Origin: Nymphaea colorata
Taxonomy: Eukaryota; Streptophyta; Magnoliopsida; Nymphaeales; Nymphaeaceae
Length of the DNA: 64,000 bases
Reading direction: 5' to 3'
Assembly: GCF_008831285.2 (NCBI RefSeq)
Contig: NC_045146.1
Location: 12,269,149 to 12,333,148, forward strand
In this document: in pieces, positions 1-10,180 of the stretch
Numbering within the stretch: position 1 is the first letter of the stretch
How the letters are laid out: every line of letters begins with the position of its first letter
Position numbers and translations under genes: made by a program
Notes under the pieces: generated by a model
Told to the model about the DNA's origin: nothing
The model's input: only the letters and a program-made list of their open reading frames with translations
The model's database searches: none

Positions 1-2200
1 CCGTTGCCGCCGGGGAAGATGGTATCGACGGGGAGGTTGTCGAAGCAGTCGCACAAGAACGCGAGGTCCTCGGGTCCGAAGAACAGGACGTCCACCACTT
101 CACCCCAGCCACCGAACGCGTCAAGCAGTAGGTGCACGCTGACTTTCCTCGCAACCCGTTTTGTAACTTCCCATAACTGCATGCGTTTTCACGAGACTTC
201 AATAATCACCCTCTCAATTCGCTATATCCGTGATTTCTTTTCAACACTTGCAGGAGTCGGTCAGTTTTCAGGCTTTTTTTTCCGCCTTAACTTGTATTAG
301 GACGACGAACAAATTCATTGTCACACTTGCTTTTGCAGTTTAGAAATTAATATAAGCCCGTATTTTGAGAGTTACGGTGCCTACTTGAGATTTTTTGTGC
401 ATGGTCTTAACGTTTAAGCCCGTATATATATATATATATATATATATATTTGCTGTCGTGTGTCGGATAGTTGTTGGATTACTCATTAAAAATTTGCCAC
501 TAAAAGAACCACCTATCTTTAAAAGCACCATAAACCGTCACTGTTCCATAAACCGTGGCTTACACAATTTAGTTGCAATTTTAAATTTTAGTCATCCACC
601 ATTGAACTCTATGTGTATCAAAAGAGAGAGAGAGAGAGAGAGAGATACCATTTTCTCTTTCGTCCATTTCTTCTTTGATTTGGTTGCCGGTTGCTCATGC
701 TTTTCTAAGCACCCTGTGAATAAATCATGTAATTCAAATGCCTCAATATTGAATTTATGAAATTGAACAAGAAATTTTAGTTTGTAGCATTGAACTGCAT
801 TCATGTCAACAAGTGGTCCAAACTGACGAGAACAGGAATTTCCATTATGGGAGCTACACTCCCCGCCTTTAGGAAGAAAGAAAAAGTGGAATTTAAGACT
901 TTCAAGTTGAAAAAGTTGAAAGTTTCATTGTCCAGGCGCATGCAGCTGGTTAAGAAAAAGTGGCAGGATTCAGGGCCGGACCGAACGGAGTCCGAAACTT
1001 TTCCTTGGGGAGTAATTGTATTTTCACAATTTTTTTATAGGGGTGAATAATATTTTTCCGAGATATTTGCCGTTGCCAAACTAAAAACCTTTTTCAAAAT
1101 ATTAGGTAGAAACGTTTGTTTGTTCAAAATCGGAGGGTAGGTCGCCCATCGTGGTAGTTGGAGGGACAGGCCAGAAGTTCCATCGCATGCAATTGAAATA
1201 TTAGTTGAAATCATCGGAGGCGGAACTAGTGCAGACATTGCACGAAAACCATCAACAAAATTTCCGAACTGGAAACTAGTTTTCTTAAAACCGGCCGTGT
1301 CCGTTAACTTTATTTTCTTTTCCAATTTATTGGGGATAGAGCTGGTTATGGCTTCGGGAACATACTTAGAAAGCATAATTTCAAAGTAAATATAGTAAGT
1401 AAAATTTGCGTTCGAGATTATATAAAGTGTTGATTATATAAAACTGTACCAAAATTTCTAGAAAAAACTATGAACGAAGTATTGCAGGAAAATCAAGGGT
1501 CGATCGCAATATAGTCCCTCCGCAAGCAAAATGTTAATAAGACCAGCAGGAATGGCTTCCCGAACAACAAAGACCATGCAGTACAAGATAAAGTTTTCTA
1601 TGAGAGGGAGGTGATCAGCAGATGCCTTCTCTTATACAAAATCATGACATAAAATAAAAATGTCGTATAATTAAAAAAAAAAAAAAGACCCAAAAACGTA
1701 CCTCGGTGTAAAGCAAAGTCGCAATTTTTGCTGCACTTGTAGCAGCAGTGGTGTATCTGAAGGCGGCAAGCGTCACAGCAGATGCTGCCTTGGGTAGGTG
1801 GGCGGAACAAGAGGCGAAGGGGGTGCTGGCGGCCGCGGCTGCGTGCCGTCCGAGGCATGTGAAGGCACAAGAAGTGGGCATCGAAGTTGCAACTCTGGCA
1901 GTGGTAGATGAAGCCGCTGCTGCCGCTGTCCCCGCAGATGTCGCAACGGAAGGCGCCAGAGGGATGGGCGGGTGCAGAAAGAAGGTGGAGCGGGTGCTGT
2001 TGGTGAGCGGGGTGACCCTCAAGCGATGACGGGTACTGCAGGGCGCAGAAGCGGTGGAGGAAGAAAGCGCAGCTGCGGCACCCATAAAGGTTCTCCGATA
2101 AGATGGGCCGGCCGCATGCACCGCAACTCCTTCCCTTCCCGTCGCTGTCCGGCATTCCCATCGGGTGGACGTGGCACACGTGCTGAAGCGTGGTCGCCAT
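1..2200 (-). CDS. DC1-domain protein, copy 1 (3' end cut by the window edge)
   Basis: Model: exon 1 at 2200-1702, intron 1701-167, exon 2 from 166 to beyond base 1. Exon 1 encodes three cysteine/histidine-rich C1-like (DC1) blocks: CGACGRP..YGCRSCAFFLH..C at about residues 25-55, HP..CDICGDSG..YHCQSCNFDAHFLC at 65-115, and HPL..CCDAC..CCYKCSKNCDFALH at 120-165. The family binds zinc and is linked to signalling or stress roles in plants; the actual partner is unknown. The start MATTLQHV is chosen because the other two copies begin alike; an upstream in-frame ATG at 2248 would add 16 residues. Donor CACCGAG|GTACGT is phase 1; acceptor TTATGGGAAG|TTACAA keeps frame and gives VTKRVARKV and then LLLDAFGGWGEVVDVLFFG. 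No stop occurs in the 166 visible bases of exon 2. The last DC1 block lacks its final cysteine. Exon 2 is inferred from the parallel structure of the other copies. Confidence 0.8.
423..450. repeat. (TA)n microsatellite
   Basis: Uninterrupted TA dinucleotides inside the intron of DC1 copy 1. Confidence 0.97.
605..790. repeat. Intron block shared by DC1 copies 1 and 3, with (AG)n
   Basis: A (AG)n run at 623-645 is followed by a segment (ATACCATTTTCTC.., TTGGTTGCCGGTTGCT.., CTCAATATTGAATTTATGAA) that matches 11845-11985 in the intron of copy 3 with scattered changes. A second matched stretch lies at 1188-1230 versus 12062-12105 (TTGAAATATTAGTTGAAATCATC). These are paralogous intron sequences left by tandem duplication. 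Copy 2 retains only hints near 6410-6570. Confidence 0.8.
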
Positions 2201-2290
2201 TTCACTGCCCTTTCTTACTGAAGTCGACCCTTTGCGATTCCAATGCAAGCAGCTAAGTGGTTGCTCACAACCGGTGGGTCAGAAGGCTCG

Positions 2291-2301
2291 TCTATTTATC
2301 G
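2291..2301 (-). promoter_or_regulatory. TATA-like box of DC1 copy 1
   Basis: On the minus strand CGATAAATAGA lies about 91 bp before the ATG at 2200. The same element stands about 98 bp before the ATG of copy 2, within a conserved context (CGATAAATAGA followed by GGAGCC or CGAGCC), which supports a core promoter role. Confidence 0.5.
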
Positions 2302-2609
2302 AGGAATTGACTAGTACATCTCTTACAGGACTAAGTCGCGGCCATTGTACGGTAATTGATTGGCGATATATATATATATATATATATATATCGCATGACT
2401 TGGTCATTAAACAATGACTTTGTCATGATGATTGACCGCATGAAGGCCAAACATGCACCTGACATGTGTTCATCTTCCTTGGCATTTACGCACAACCAAT
2501 CTGCAAATTGATTTAAAATTATAGTTATAGTGGACTAGAAAAACAAAAGTGTAAACTCAAAGAAAAGTTCGCAACATTGTGGAGAATTACACCATGTCAA
2601 CAGGTAAAA

Positions 2610-3060
2610 AAAAATGAGAATGAGGGTTTAACCTTAATAGCTATTACATGGAGAATAGCTGATTTTTTAACAAACATCCGAGGACCTGTGGTTAATACGG
2701 CTATAGGAGGAAACATCACATAAATCATTCACATAAGCATAAGATATAAGATATAGCTAAGCGTATAAGCATAACATCATATAAGCATAAGATATAGCCA
2801 AACACATAAGAATAACATCACACAGACATAACAAATTGGGTTTTCTATATCGACATTCAAACCATATATACAATATAAAAAGAACATGTATTTAAAAATA
2901 AAAGCTAATACCAAAGCATATAGCGAGTATGACAATGTCAAAGGCACGAAATGTCAACCAACGCAATGTCAAGTTCTGACTGTCTCAGCCAGTATGACAA
3001 TGTCAAAGGCACGAAACGCAGACCAACGCAATGTCAAGTTCTGACTGTTCCTTCTTTCAA
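2610..3060. repeat. DC1 upstream block, copy A of three
   Basis: Contains TTAACCTTAATAGCTATTAC, ACCTGTGGTTAATACGGCTA, irregular CATAAGCATAAGATATAGC repeats, and TATGACAATGTCAAAGGCAC. The last motif with its tail (..CAACGCAATGTCAAGTTCTGACTGT) occurs twice here (2928-2983 and 2995-3049), once at 7929-7985 and once at 13717-13773. The block lies 0.4-0.9 kb upstream of each DC1 start codon, so it marks the same edge of each duplicated unit. Confidence 0.88.
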
Positions 3061-3654
3061 ATTTGTAATTCCAGGACAGGCCCAAGATCAAAAGAAAAGG
3101 ACACAAACAAATCGATCACCGCTGGCTCGATTAATTTTTAAAATTATTTATTATTATTGATGATATATATTTTATTATGAAAATTATAATTTATATTTAA
3201 AAAAATTATTTTATTTTTTAAAAATAATTTTTTTTATAACAGGGTTGAGCCAGGCCGGGTCCAGCCGGGCCTGATGGGTCAAACATTGGGCCAGGTGGGA
3301 CTGAGCCAGCCCAATGCCCACCCCTAACATTGACCTCACCCGTTCACCCGTACAAGCATGAAACTTTGTAGCATCTAAAAAGAAAAAGCATTGGTGGCCA
3401 ACTCAGTGAGTCCACTGGGATGCTTTCGAGTCCGCTTGGAATTGTCCTTTCGAAGAGCCATGATTTATGGGAGTCAGCAGCAAATAAGAAATCAAAGAAC
3501 TACGTTCACATTGTGTTAGGAAATAGTTATAAACCGAATCATTATATTTTATAATTGAAGACGATGACTCGCAACAACCTATAAGTATATTTTTTATCTA
3601 ATGTATAATTAAAACAAAATACTTCTTTCACCTAAACTCCAAAAATAAAATCCT

Positions 3655-3685
3655 AGAGAGAGAGAGGAAGAGAGAGAGAGAGAGA
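3655..3685. repeat. (GA)n microsatellite
   Basis: Nearly pure GA dinucleotides with one GGAA interruption. Confidence 0.95.
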
Positions 3686-4746
3686 TTGACTCCTTCGCTT
3701 CGAAAGCCAACAAATACAGAGAATCCCGAAGAAACCCTTGATGGTTCCACAAACGGGATAAACCTCCAATGGCTTGTCAGGGAGTCAGGTATTGTTCTGA
3801 AACCCACCTACAGCCGTCGAAGGTTTGAGCTACTGCTTTCAAAGCCTCAGCCCTGGAACCCTCGAAAGTGCTATGGAAACCCTAGACTTTGCTGGCACTG
3901 TCGGACATGTGTGTGTGTGAGAGAGAGAGTCAGTGTCGTCAGCATGGTGAGAGAGAAACATACTGTCATCCGTGTGGTGTTTGCATATCGCCAGAAAAAA
4001 GAAAAAGGTCGTCCAAGAGCAAAAAAAAGCCATCAAACAATGCTTTTTAAAACCCTCAGTTGTCAAGATTCACGGATCTATAATATGAGCACCTTAAATA
4101 AGCCCCGGATCTTAGACCCAGGGCTATCAAACAGAACCTAAGTTAATAACAATTGCCTCTTGTGTTAGTGATTTTTCCCTTCCTGATTTGAGGTAGAGAC
4201 TTGATCCACGGACGGTTTATCCGGTTCGCCATACACTGTGCTATTATCTATAATGTTGCTTATTAAGTATTGGCTAATGTATATGCTGCTGGCCTTACAG
4301 TTTATTGTTGCCTATACACGACTTTATATATGTTGGTAGTGTATATAAAAGGCGTAGATTCTTTTTTTTGTCAATGTAGAAAATTTCAACGCAAGTTCTT
4401 AATTTGAAAACCAAAAAAATTGAGTGAAGAGTACTTGGGACTCAACCAACAATGTGGCTTAGTTATTGTTGGGTTTGCATGCAGAGAAAAAATCCATCTT
4501 CTGAGTATAATTTTTTTTTCTTTCAATAAAATTTATCAAAGATATGTCCAGCACTTAATCACTCAGATTGAGAATGTATAAGAAAAGCAAATTACATCAA
4601 ATCCATATACGTTACAACACCTCGCAGAAAACTACACACGAACAAGTAGACATCAGCAGTAGCCATGGCAACTTATTCAAATTAAAACGGCACGGCGCAC
4701 TATAGGCTCCTTTATTAGACCGACACAGTTGAGGGAAAAAGGTCGG

Positions 4747-5406
4747 TCAGGCACCCTCGCCCATTCTTGCCATATGCTCGAAAGCCAAAGATCTAGCCTC
4801 CGCATGTGAGGCACTATCAACGTAACCGCCGAAGCCAGGCGGCTGGCCGAAGGTGCTCATGTCATCGCCGAAGTCGTCGTCGTTGTCGTCATCGTCGACG
4901 CCGTCGCCATCTTGAACGTCGTTATCTTCTCCGGCAACATCGCCAAGCCACTCACCTATACCTATACCATCGAAAATGCTGCGAACCACTCCTTGGACCG
5001 CACCGCTCACCAGGGCTCCCATAATGACAATTCCCTGAGAAGATATTTGACAAGGAGAATAATAATGGAGTATGTTCCAAAAATACAGTGTTCGTGTTTC
5101 AAGCAATATCGTGTTATTATGTCTAATATTCGGTTATTGAATATAACTACATCAATGATCATGTAATGTTTTTTAAACAAGAACATGGTGTTCTTAAGTG
5201 CTTGCAAATATGCCAGTGATTGCCTCCAATAACTTGCTGTTCGACTATTCAACCAAGTATTTGGATGACCTCTTAAGAATAATCCTTGTCCCTCTGCATA
5301 TCTCAAAAAACTCAAGCTTTGAGGTGAGGTTTCAAAGCGTCAACCGCACTATGTTTTAGCTAACAATTCCAAAATGGCAGCGACGTGTTACTGGTAATAA
5401 AGTTTT

Positions 5407-5440
<34 letters not shown>

Positions 5441-7333
5441 TCTCTCACACGCGCACACACCAACACAAAAGGAAGGTCTACGACCATTAATTCCGTTGTC
5501 TTAACCTTTACCTATCATTTTCTAGAAGTGCCAAAAACTGGAGAAACCTATGTGTAAACTCAATTAAGCTTGTGAAGAGAATATGTGGAAGAAATCACCA
5601 TTGTCACATGGAATAAAGGGCTCCAATGGTTTTCCTCCTTGATAACAAGGGTAAGGCGAGTTTAAGCTTGGTCATTTTCACTCACGTTCAAAAATGAATT
5701 TTTTAGTAAGCAGTTTGGCTAAGCTCAAGCCAATTCTTGGCTCCAGCCTAAGTAAGCCGACTTAGCCGAGTTAGAGTATTATTAACCTTGAGTCACTGAA
5801 TGGTACTCCAGTTAGTCAACTTGACCTTGACTCCATCTTGCGCCAAGGTGATGCTCGACCGCTTGAGACTCGAACTAAGTTTGAGCCAGCCCTGCTCGGC
5901 TCCTACTGGGCTGGTGAATAGACGTAAGGGGCAGCACTAGATTTGGCACGATGGAACTGGATGGTGGCGGTGTTACGTTATTGAGCAATTGTCTACACCA
6001 CCCTTCAAATTTTACCATATTTACATATGGAAACATCATTATTTTTTAGTTTTTCACATAAAAGAGTGCTCCTTCAGTTTGAAATTAAGTTTGTAGAACC
6101 TTTTAACCAAAAATTTCTGACTCGACCATTGGAACTCGATTTGTTGTTGGGAGGCCCTTCTCACCTGCCAAATGGCTCTGTTATGGGCTGGGTAAATGAT
6201 GCAACGTCTGTCTCAGGCACATAAAAGCCAGAGGCCATGTATTTTGGTCCGTAGCGCTTCTGTTCTCTGCCATGGTGTGTTCTTGGCAATTATTGGTTGT
6301 ATACACCTTACCTTTTGGCAATCACGGTTCAGAGGCCTAAAGTCACCCATGAATGTTTTGAAATACACACCACCAGAAACTTATACATATATATAGACAC
6401 ACACACAAAGAGGCAAGAGAGAGAGTCTTACTAAGTTTTCTCTGTTATGTTTGGTGGGACCCCGTTGGTTATTGGAGCCCTGTTCAGGGCCTTGTTGCTT
6501 ATTGGAGCATCCTGTCTTGGGTTGTCTATTGAGGCACTCTGTCATGGAACCACATAATGCAAATTCACTAAAAGGTTATAAGATAGATTAAAGTTTTGGA
6601 CTCATATTTGAGTACAATGAAATTGAACAATAAGAAAGTATGAGCCAATAAACACTGTAAATCATGTTAAATGAGTTCATTACATCCAATGACCAGAAAG
6701 AGGGAGTTAAGACGTACTAATTTAAGAAAGCTAAAGTCTCATTGCCCGGGGCATGAATCTTTGTCAACATAGAGTGGGAGGGGTTATCCTGACTCCAAGT
6801 CTCTTGTTCAAAACAGATTTCACATACTTACGTGGGTGTAGAAAAAAGCTGCAACGGCTGCAGCTGTAGCAACAGTATTGGATCTGAAGGCCGCAAACGC
6901 CACAGGAGGTGGGTCCCATGGCTGGTGGGCTGAACAGGAGCTGAAGTCGGTGCGGGTGGGCTGGGCTTTGTGCCTTGGGAGACAGGTTAACGCATGGCAC
7001 ATGGGCGTTGAATTGGCAAGTCTGGCAGTGGTAGTTGAACCCTTGGCCACGGTTCCCGCATATGTCGCAACCGAAAAAGCCGCCGCTGTTGGCAGGTGCA
7101 TAAAGAAGGCGGAGCGGGTGCTGTTGGTGCGCAGGGTGCGCTGGAAACGACGCCGGCATAAGGGTGCAGGAGCCGTGGAGGAAGAAACTGCAGCTGCGGC
7201 AACCGAAAAGGTCGTTCCCCGATGTGAAGGGGAGGTCGCATGCACCGCAATTTGCCGCCCTCACGCTGGCCTCCATTGTTTCCATATGTTGCAGTGGGTG
7301 GTCGTGGGATCCGTGCTGAAGCGTGGACGCCAT
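4747..7333 (-). CDS. DC1-domain protein, copy 2, acidic C-terminal tail
   Basis: Model: exon 1 at 7333-6832, intron 6831-5016, exon 2 at 5015-4747; 771 coding bases, 256 residues. Start MASTLQHG matches the other copies. Exon 1 has three DC1-like blocks: CGACDLP..FGCRSCSFFLHGSC, HPLRLL..GCDICGNRGQGFNYHCQTCQFNAHVPC, and HRLQLL..SCGVCGLQIQYCCYSCSRCSFFLH. Donor CACCCAC|GTAAGT is phase 1; acceptor TTATGGGAG|CCCTGG is at the same place as in copies 1 and 3 and keeps frame. The tail begins PLVSGAVQGVVRSIFDG and then turns strongly acidic (about 15 D/E in 30 residues, including DDDDNDDD), ending HMARMGEGA. An alternative reading is a separate small gene starting at ATG 5022 (91 residues, MGALVSGAVQG.., with a possible myristoylation start). 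The spacing and phase agreement favour the two-exon gene. Confidence 0.78.
5410..5437. repeat. (TC)n microsatellite
   Basis: Pure TC repeat in the intron of DC1 copy 2, followed by short CA-rich runs. Confidence 0.95.
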
Positions 7334-7430
7334 CGCTAGCCACTTAGTAAGGTCCCAAGCTCTTCCAACGGATGTAGCTCAGTACTGCTCAACTGGTGGA
7401 TCAGATGCAAGACTGGCTCCTCTATTTATC

Positions 7431-7441
7431 GGGAGCGCTAA
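7431..7441 (-). promoter_or_regulatory. TATA-like box of DC1 copy 2
   Basis: Minus-strand CGATAAATAGAGGAGCC, about 98 bp before the ATG at 7333, matching copy 1 in sequence and place. Confidence 0.5.
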
Positions 7442-7619
7442 GGTCTTCTTCATTAATACCTTCCTTTCCTGGCCTTTTGGCTAACATCGTGTGAATTTCT
7501 TCATCACTAGGCCGTCACCCTCACGACTCAGTCATCCCATTAAATTTATTGGTAAATAATTTTATCGTAGGGACGGTTCAGCTGGGAAGTGGACAGGTAA
7601 AAATAAAAAATAAAAAATG

Positions 7620-8060
7620 AATGACTCTACCACATTTAACCTTAATAGCTATTACATGAGGAATAGCTGAATTTGTAACAAACATCTGACGACCTGTGGT
7701 TAATACGGCTATAGGAGCTTGATGCCGGAACAAACATCACATAAATCAGCCACATAAGCATAAAACATATAAGATATAGATAAGCACATAAGCATAAGAT
7801 GTAGCAAACACATAAGCATAACATCACATGGACAAGAAATTCGGGTTTCGATATCGACATTCAAACCATATATACAATAGAAAATAACATGTATTTAAAA
7901 ATAGAAGCTAATACCGAAGCATATAACCAGTATGACAATGTCAAAGGCACGAAATGTCAACCAACGCAATGTCAAGTTCTGACTGTTTCTTGTTTCAAAT
8001 TTGTAATTCCAGGACCGACCCAAGATAAAAAGAGAATCACACAAACAAACGATCACGTAA
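7620..8060. repeat. DC1 upstream block, copy B of three
   Basis: Same order of motifs as at 2610-3060: CCTTAATAGCTATTACATG, CTGTGGTTAATACGGCTATA, CATAAGCATAA runs, and TATGACAATGTCAAAGGCAC with its tail. Confidence 0.88.
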
Positions 8061-8779
8061 TGGCAAAACTCCTTTTCGAGTTACATTTCTTTTCTTTTTA
8101 CATCTTCAAATACTTTTTTAGATGGTAATTGTCTACTACTTCATGGCTAGTAAATGGCATAAAGATTGTACGTTAGCACCAATACACGTGTAGATACCCG
8201 CCCTCTGCCCTCAAAGACAACATAGCATTTCTTGCTGTGCTACATATTCGCGGTCCTGTGAATAGTAATATATTTGCAAGGCAGAACTATAACAATAGGA
8301 AATATTTTTTGAACAAACCGTAACATACTGACAAACCATATGCATGCTTGCCTGATGAACAGGCCACACACTTGCTATTCTGATAATCTCCACAGAGTTG
8401 GGTTGTTATAGTAATGCACAAAAAATTGTTGCTTCCATGTTGAGTAGAATTGCTTACGCTGCAACCTCAAATTCGCTTATGGCGGTGGAAACATTGTTGT
8501 ATGATTGTGTATCGTTGTCAAAAAATGGCACCTCATTCGAATTGTGTTCAATGCAATGCACATGCTACTGACACAAATTTGATTGTCTTCGGATGGAAAA
8601 CTCACAAATATTTATGGTCAGCATTGGTGCGTCCAAATTAGTTGATGCAAGAAACCTGAGCTTTGAAGGTATATATATATGTTATTCACATAACAAATCA
8701 TTGTTACAGATCAATTATTTGAATTTTTGGAATAGTTTGCCTCCCCACAATAGTTTAATGCAAGTAAACTGCACAACAT

Positions 8780-9020
8780 TCGGTACTCATATTTAATCTC
8801 CGAAAGATCGTTGGTAGAACACTACTACAAGAATGGGCCGGTCTGAATATCACCGGTGTAGATCTGTACCGGTCCGGTGTAGATGACCCATTTAAACACC
8901 CTCTACCTGGGGTTTCGCATCGGCTGTCAAGAAAAATGGAAAGGAAAATGGCCATTTTCCTCGTTTTTGATCAAAACATCGCGTCTACTCATATCTAATC
9001 TCCAAAAAATTGTTGGTATG
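8780..9020. mobile_element. CACTA-like terminus inside a short direct duplication
   Basis: CACTACTACAAGAATGGGCC begins near 8820 and resembles the terminal inverted repeat of plant CACTA (En/Spm) elements. The flanks ACTCATATTTAATCTCCGAA.. (about 8784) and ACTCATATCTAATCTCCAAA.. (about 8988), each followed by ..TTGTTGGTA or ..TCGTTGGTA, are direct copies. No matching opposite terminus was seen, so this is at best a fragment. Confidence 0.4.
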
Positions 9021-10180
9021 TACTAATCCGAGGGCTTAAATGTATAGTTCATTGACCACGATGTGGTTTTTGTTAGTATACATTTTTGGAAAATAACAAC
9101 ACACTTACCCTCATTATATTTGCAACTAGCTGCGTAACGATAAAAAAATTACTCAGATGGATGGTCAAAATGCTGAGTGGAAAACGGCGTACAACAGCAG
9201 AATGAAGAACAAAGCACTTAACTTTTAGATCTGAACACAGAAAAAGAGTTTGGGGAGGTGGTTGATTTTTTTTTTCCTTTTTAGGAGTGAAAAAGCTTCT
9301 AAATACAACTTATGCTTTCTTTATTCAGACATTAGAATGGAATTGTTGGTTTGTGAATTATTTCGGACGCTCACGCGGCTATGTATGATTGCCCAAACAG
9401 TGGGTGGTTCTAGTAAAAAATTGACAAGCTAGGCAACTATTTGTACTTTTTGTTTAATTTTTAATGCATCAATTTTGTTCTATACCCTTCGTAGGTTTAT
9501 GAATATGTTATTTTCAAATAGTTGATATCTTTAAATCGATCGAACTTATATGGCCAACTTCTCTTCTTTCTTTTTTTCGTTTTTGTCATAAATCACCAAT
9601 TGAAACGGTCTTAGGCCACAGGAGCCTTGAGTTGAACATTCTTATTATAGACCATACATTAGGCTTGGCCTTGAGAATATTATATTTGAGGGTTTTAGAG
9701 TCGTTTTAGAATTTAGAGTCACATCCTACACTTCTTTATTAGATGACAAATGTTGTCAGGTAAACGATTCCATCCGCATGCTCGATTGGGATTATTTGCG
9801 AAATATACACGCTCATGGTAACTTTCGATTGGATGATTTGCAGATACCCACGCTCTTGGTAACTTTTGGAAGAGGATGCTCAGATACTTATTTTCTAAAT
9901 TATTCAGGTGAACATCAGAAGATCACACCACACCACCCCAATAAAACTTCTGAGTTGGTGCCTATTGTGGGATCTCCACCTAATTGACAGAAGGAGGTGA
10001 GAGGGAAAAAGGCAAATCACATCAAATTCTTATTGCGGGTTTTGCAGACAACCGATGTACGGGCGATGAAACGAAACAAACTAAGAAAAATGAAGCTCAA
10101 ACAAGTAGATGTAACTGCGGTGGCGACGAGGGGCTTTAATCTGACAACATATAGAATATACCAGAGGCAAGGAACCTTTT

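Larger units (their letters stand above)
2302..4746. other. Intergenic sequence between DC1 copies 1 and 2, with duplicated block and AT-rich DNA
   Basis: No gene recognised. It contains a (AT)n run (2365-2391), the shared upstream block of the DC1 array (2610-3060), an AT-rich stretch (3120-3240) beside a GC-rich GAGCCAGGCCGGGTCC patch (3245-3330), and a (GA)n run (3655-3685). The GC-rich patch resembles low-complexity sequence at 55020-55350. The short open frame at 3686-4141 has no recognisable domain. Confidence 0.7.
7442..10180. other. Intergenic sequence between DC1 copies 2 and 3
   Basis: No gene recognised. It carries the shared upstream block (7620-8060), then a segment 8160-8660 that matches 13900-14510 upstream of copy 3 (for example GCATGC..TGATGAAC and CATGCTACT.ACACAAA), then a CACTA-like terminus between two direct copies of a short motif (8780-9020). 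A weak match between 9250-9420 and 15700-15890 (TGTGGATTAT..ACGC.GCCGGCTGTCTATGATT in the second copy) extends the duplicated block. Confidence 0.7.

Noticed and set aside
2700-2840. CRISPR-like spaced repeats (CATAAGCATAAGATATAGC).
   Set aside because: Irregular AT-rich short repeats without constant repeat and spacer lengths, in a plant genome and shared by all duplicated units.
6878-7339. Long plus-strand frames opposite the DC1 exons (also 1748-2256 and 12442-12861).
   Set aside because: They are shadows of GC-rich DC1 coding exons; the minus-strand frames carry the conserved Cys/His motifs.
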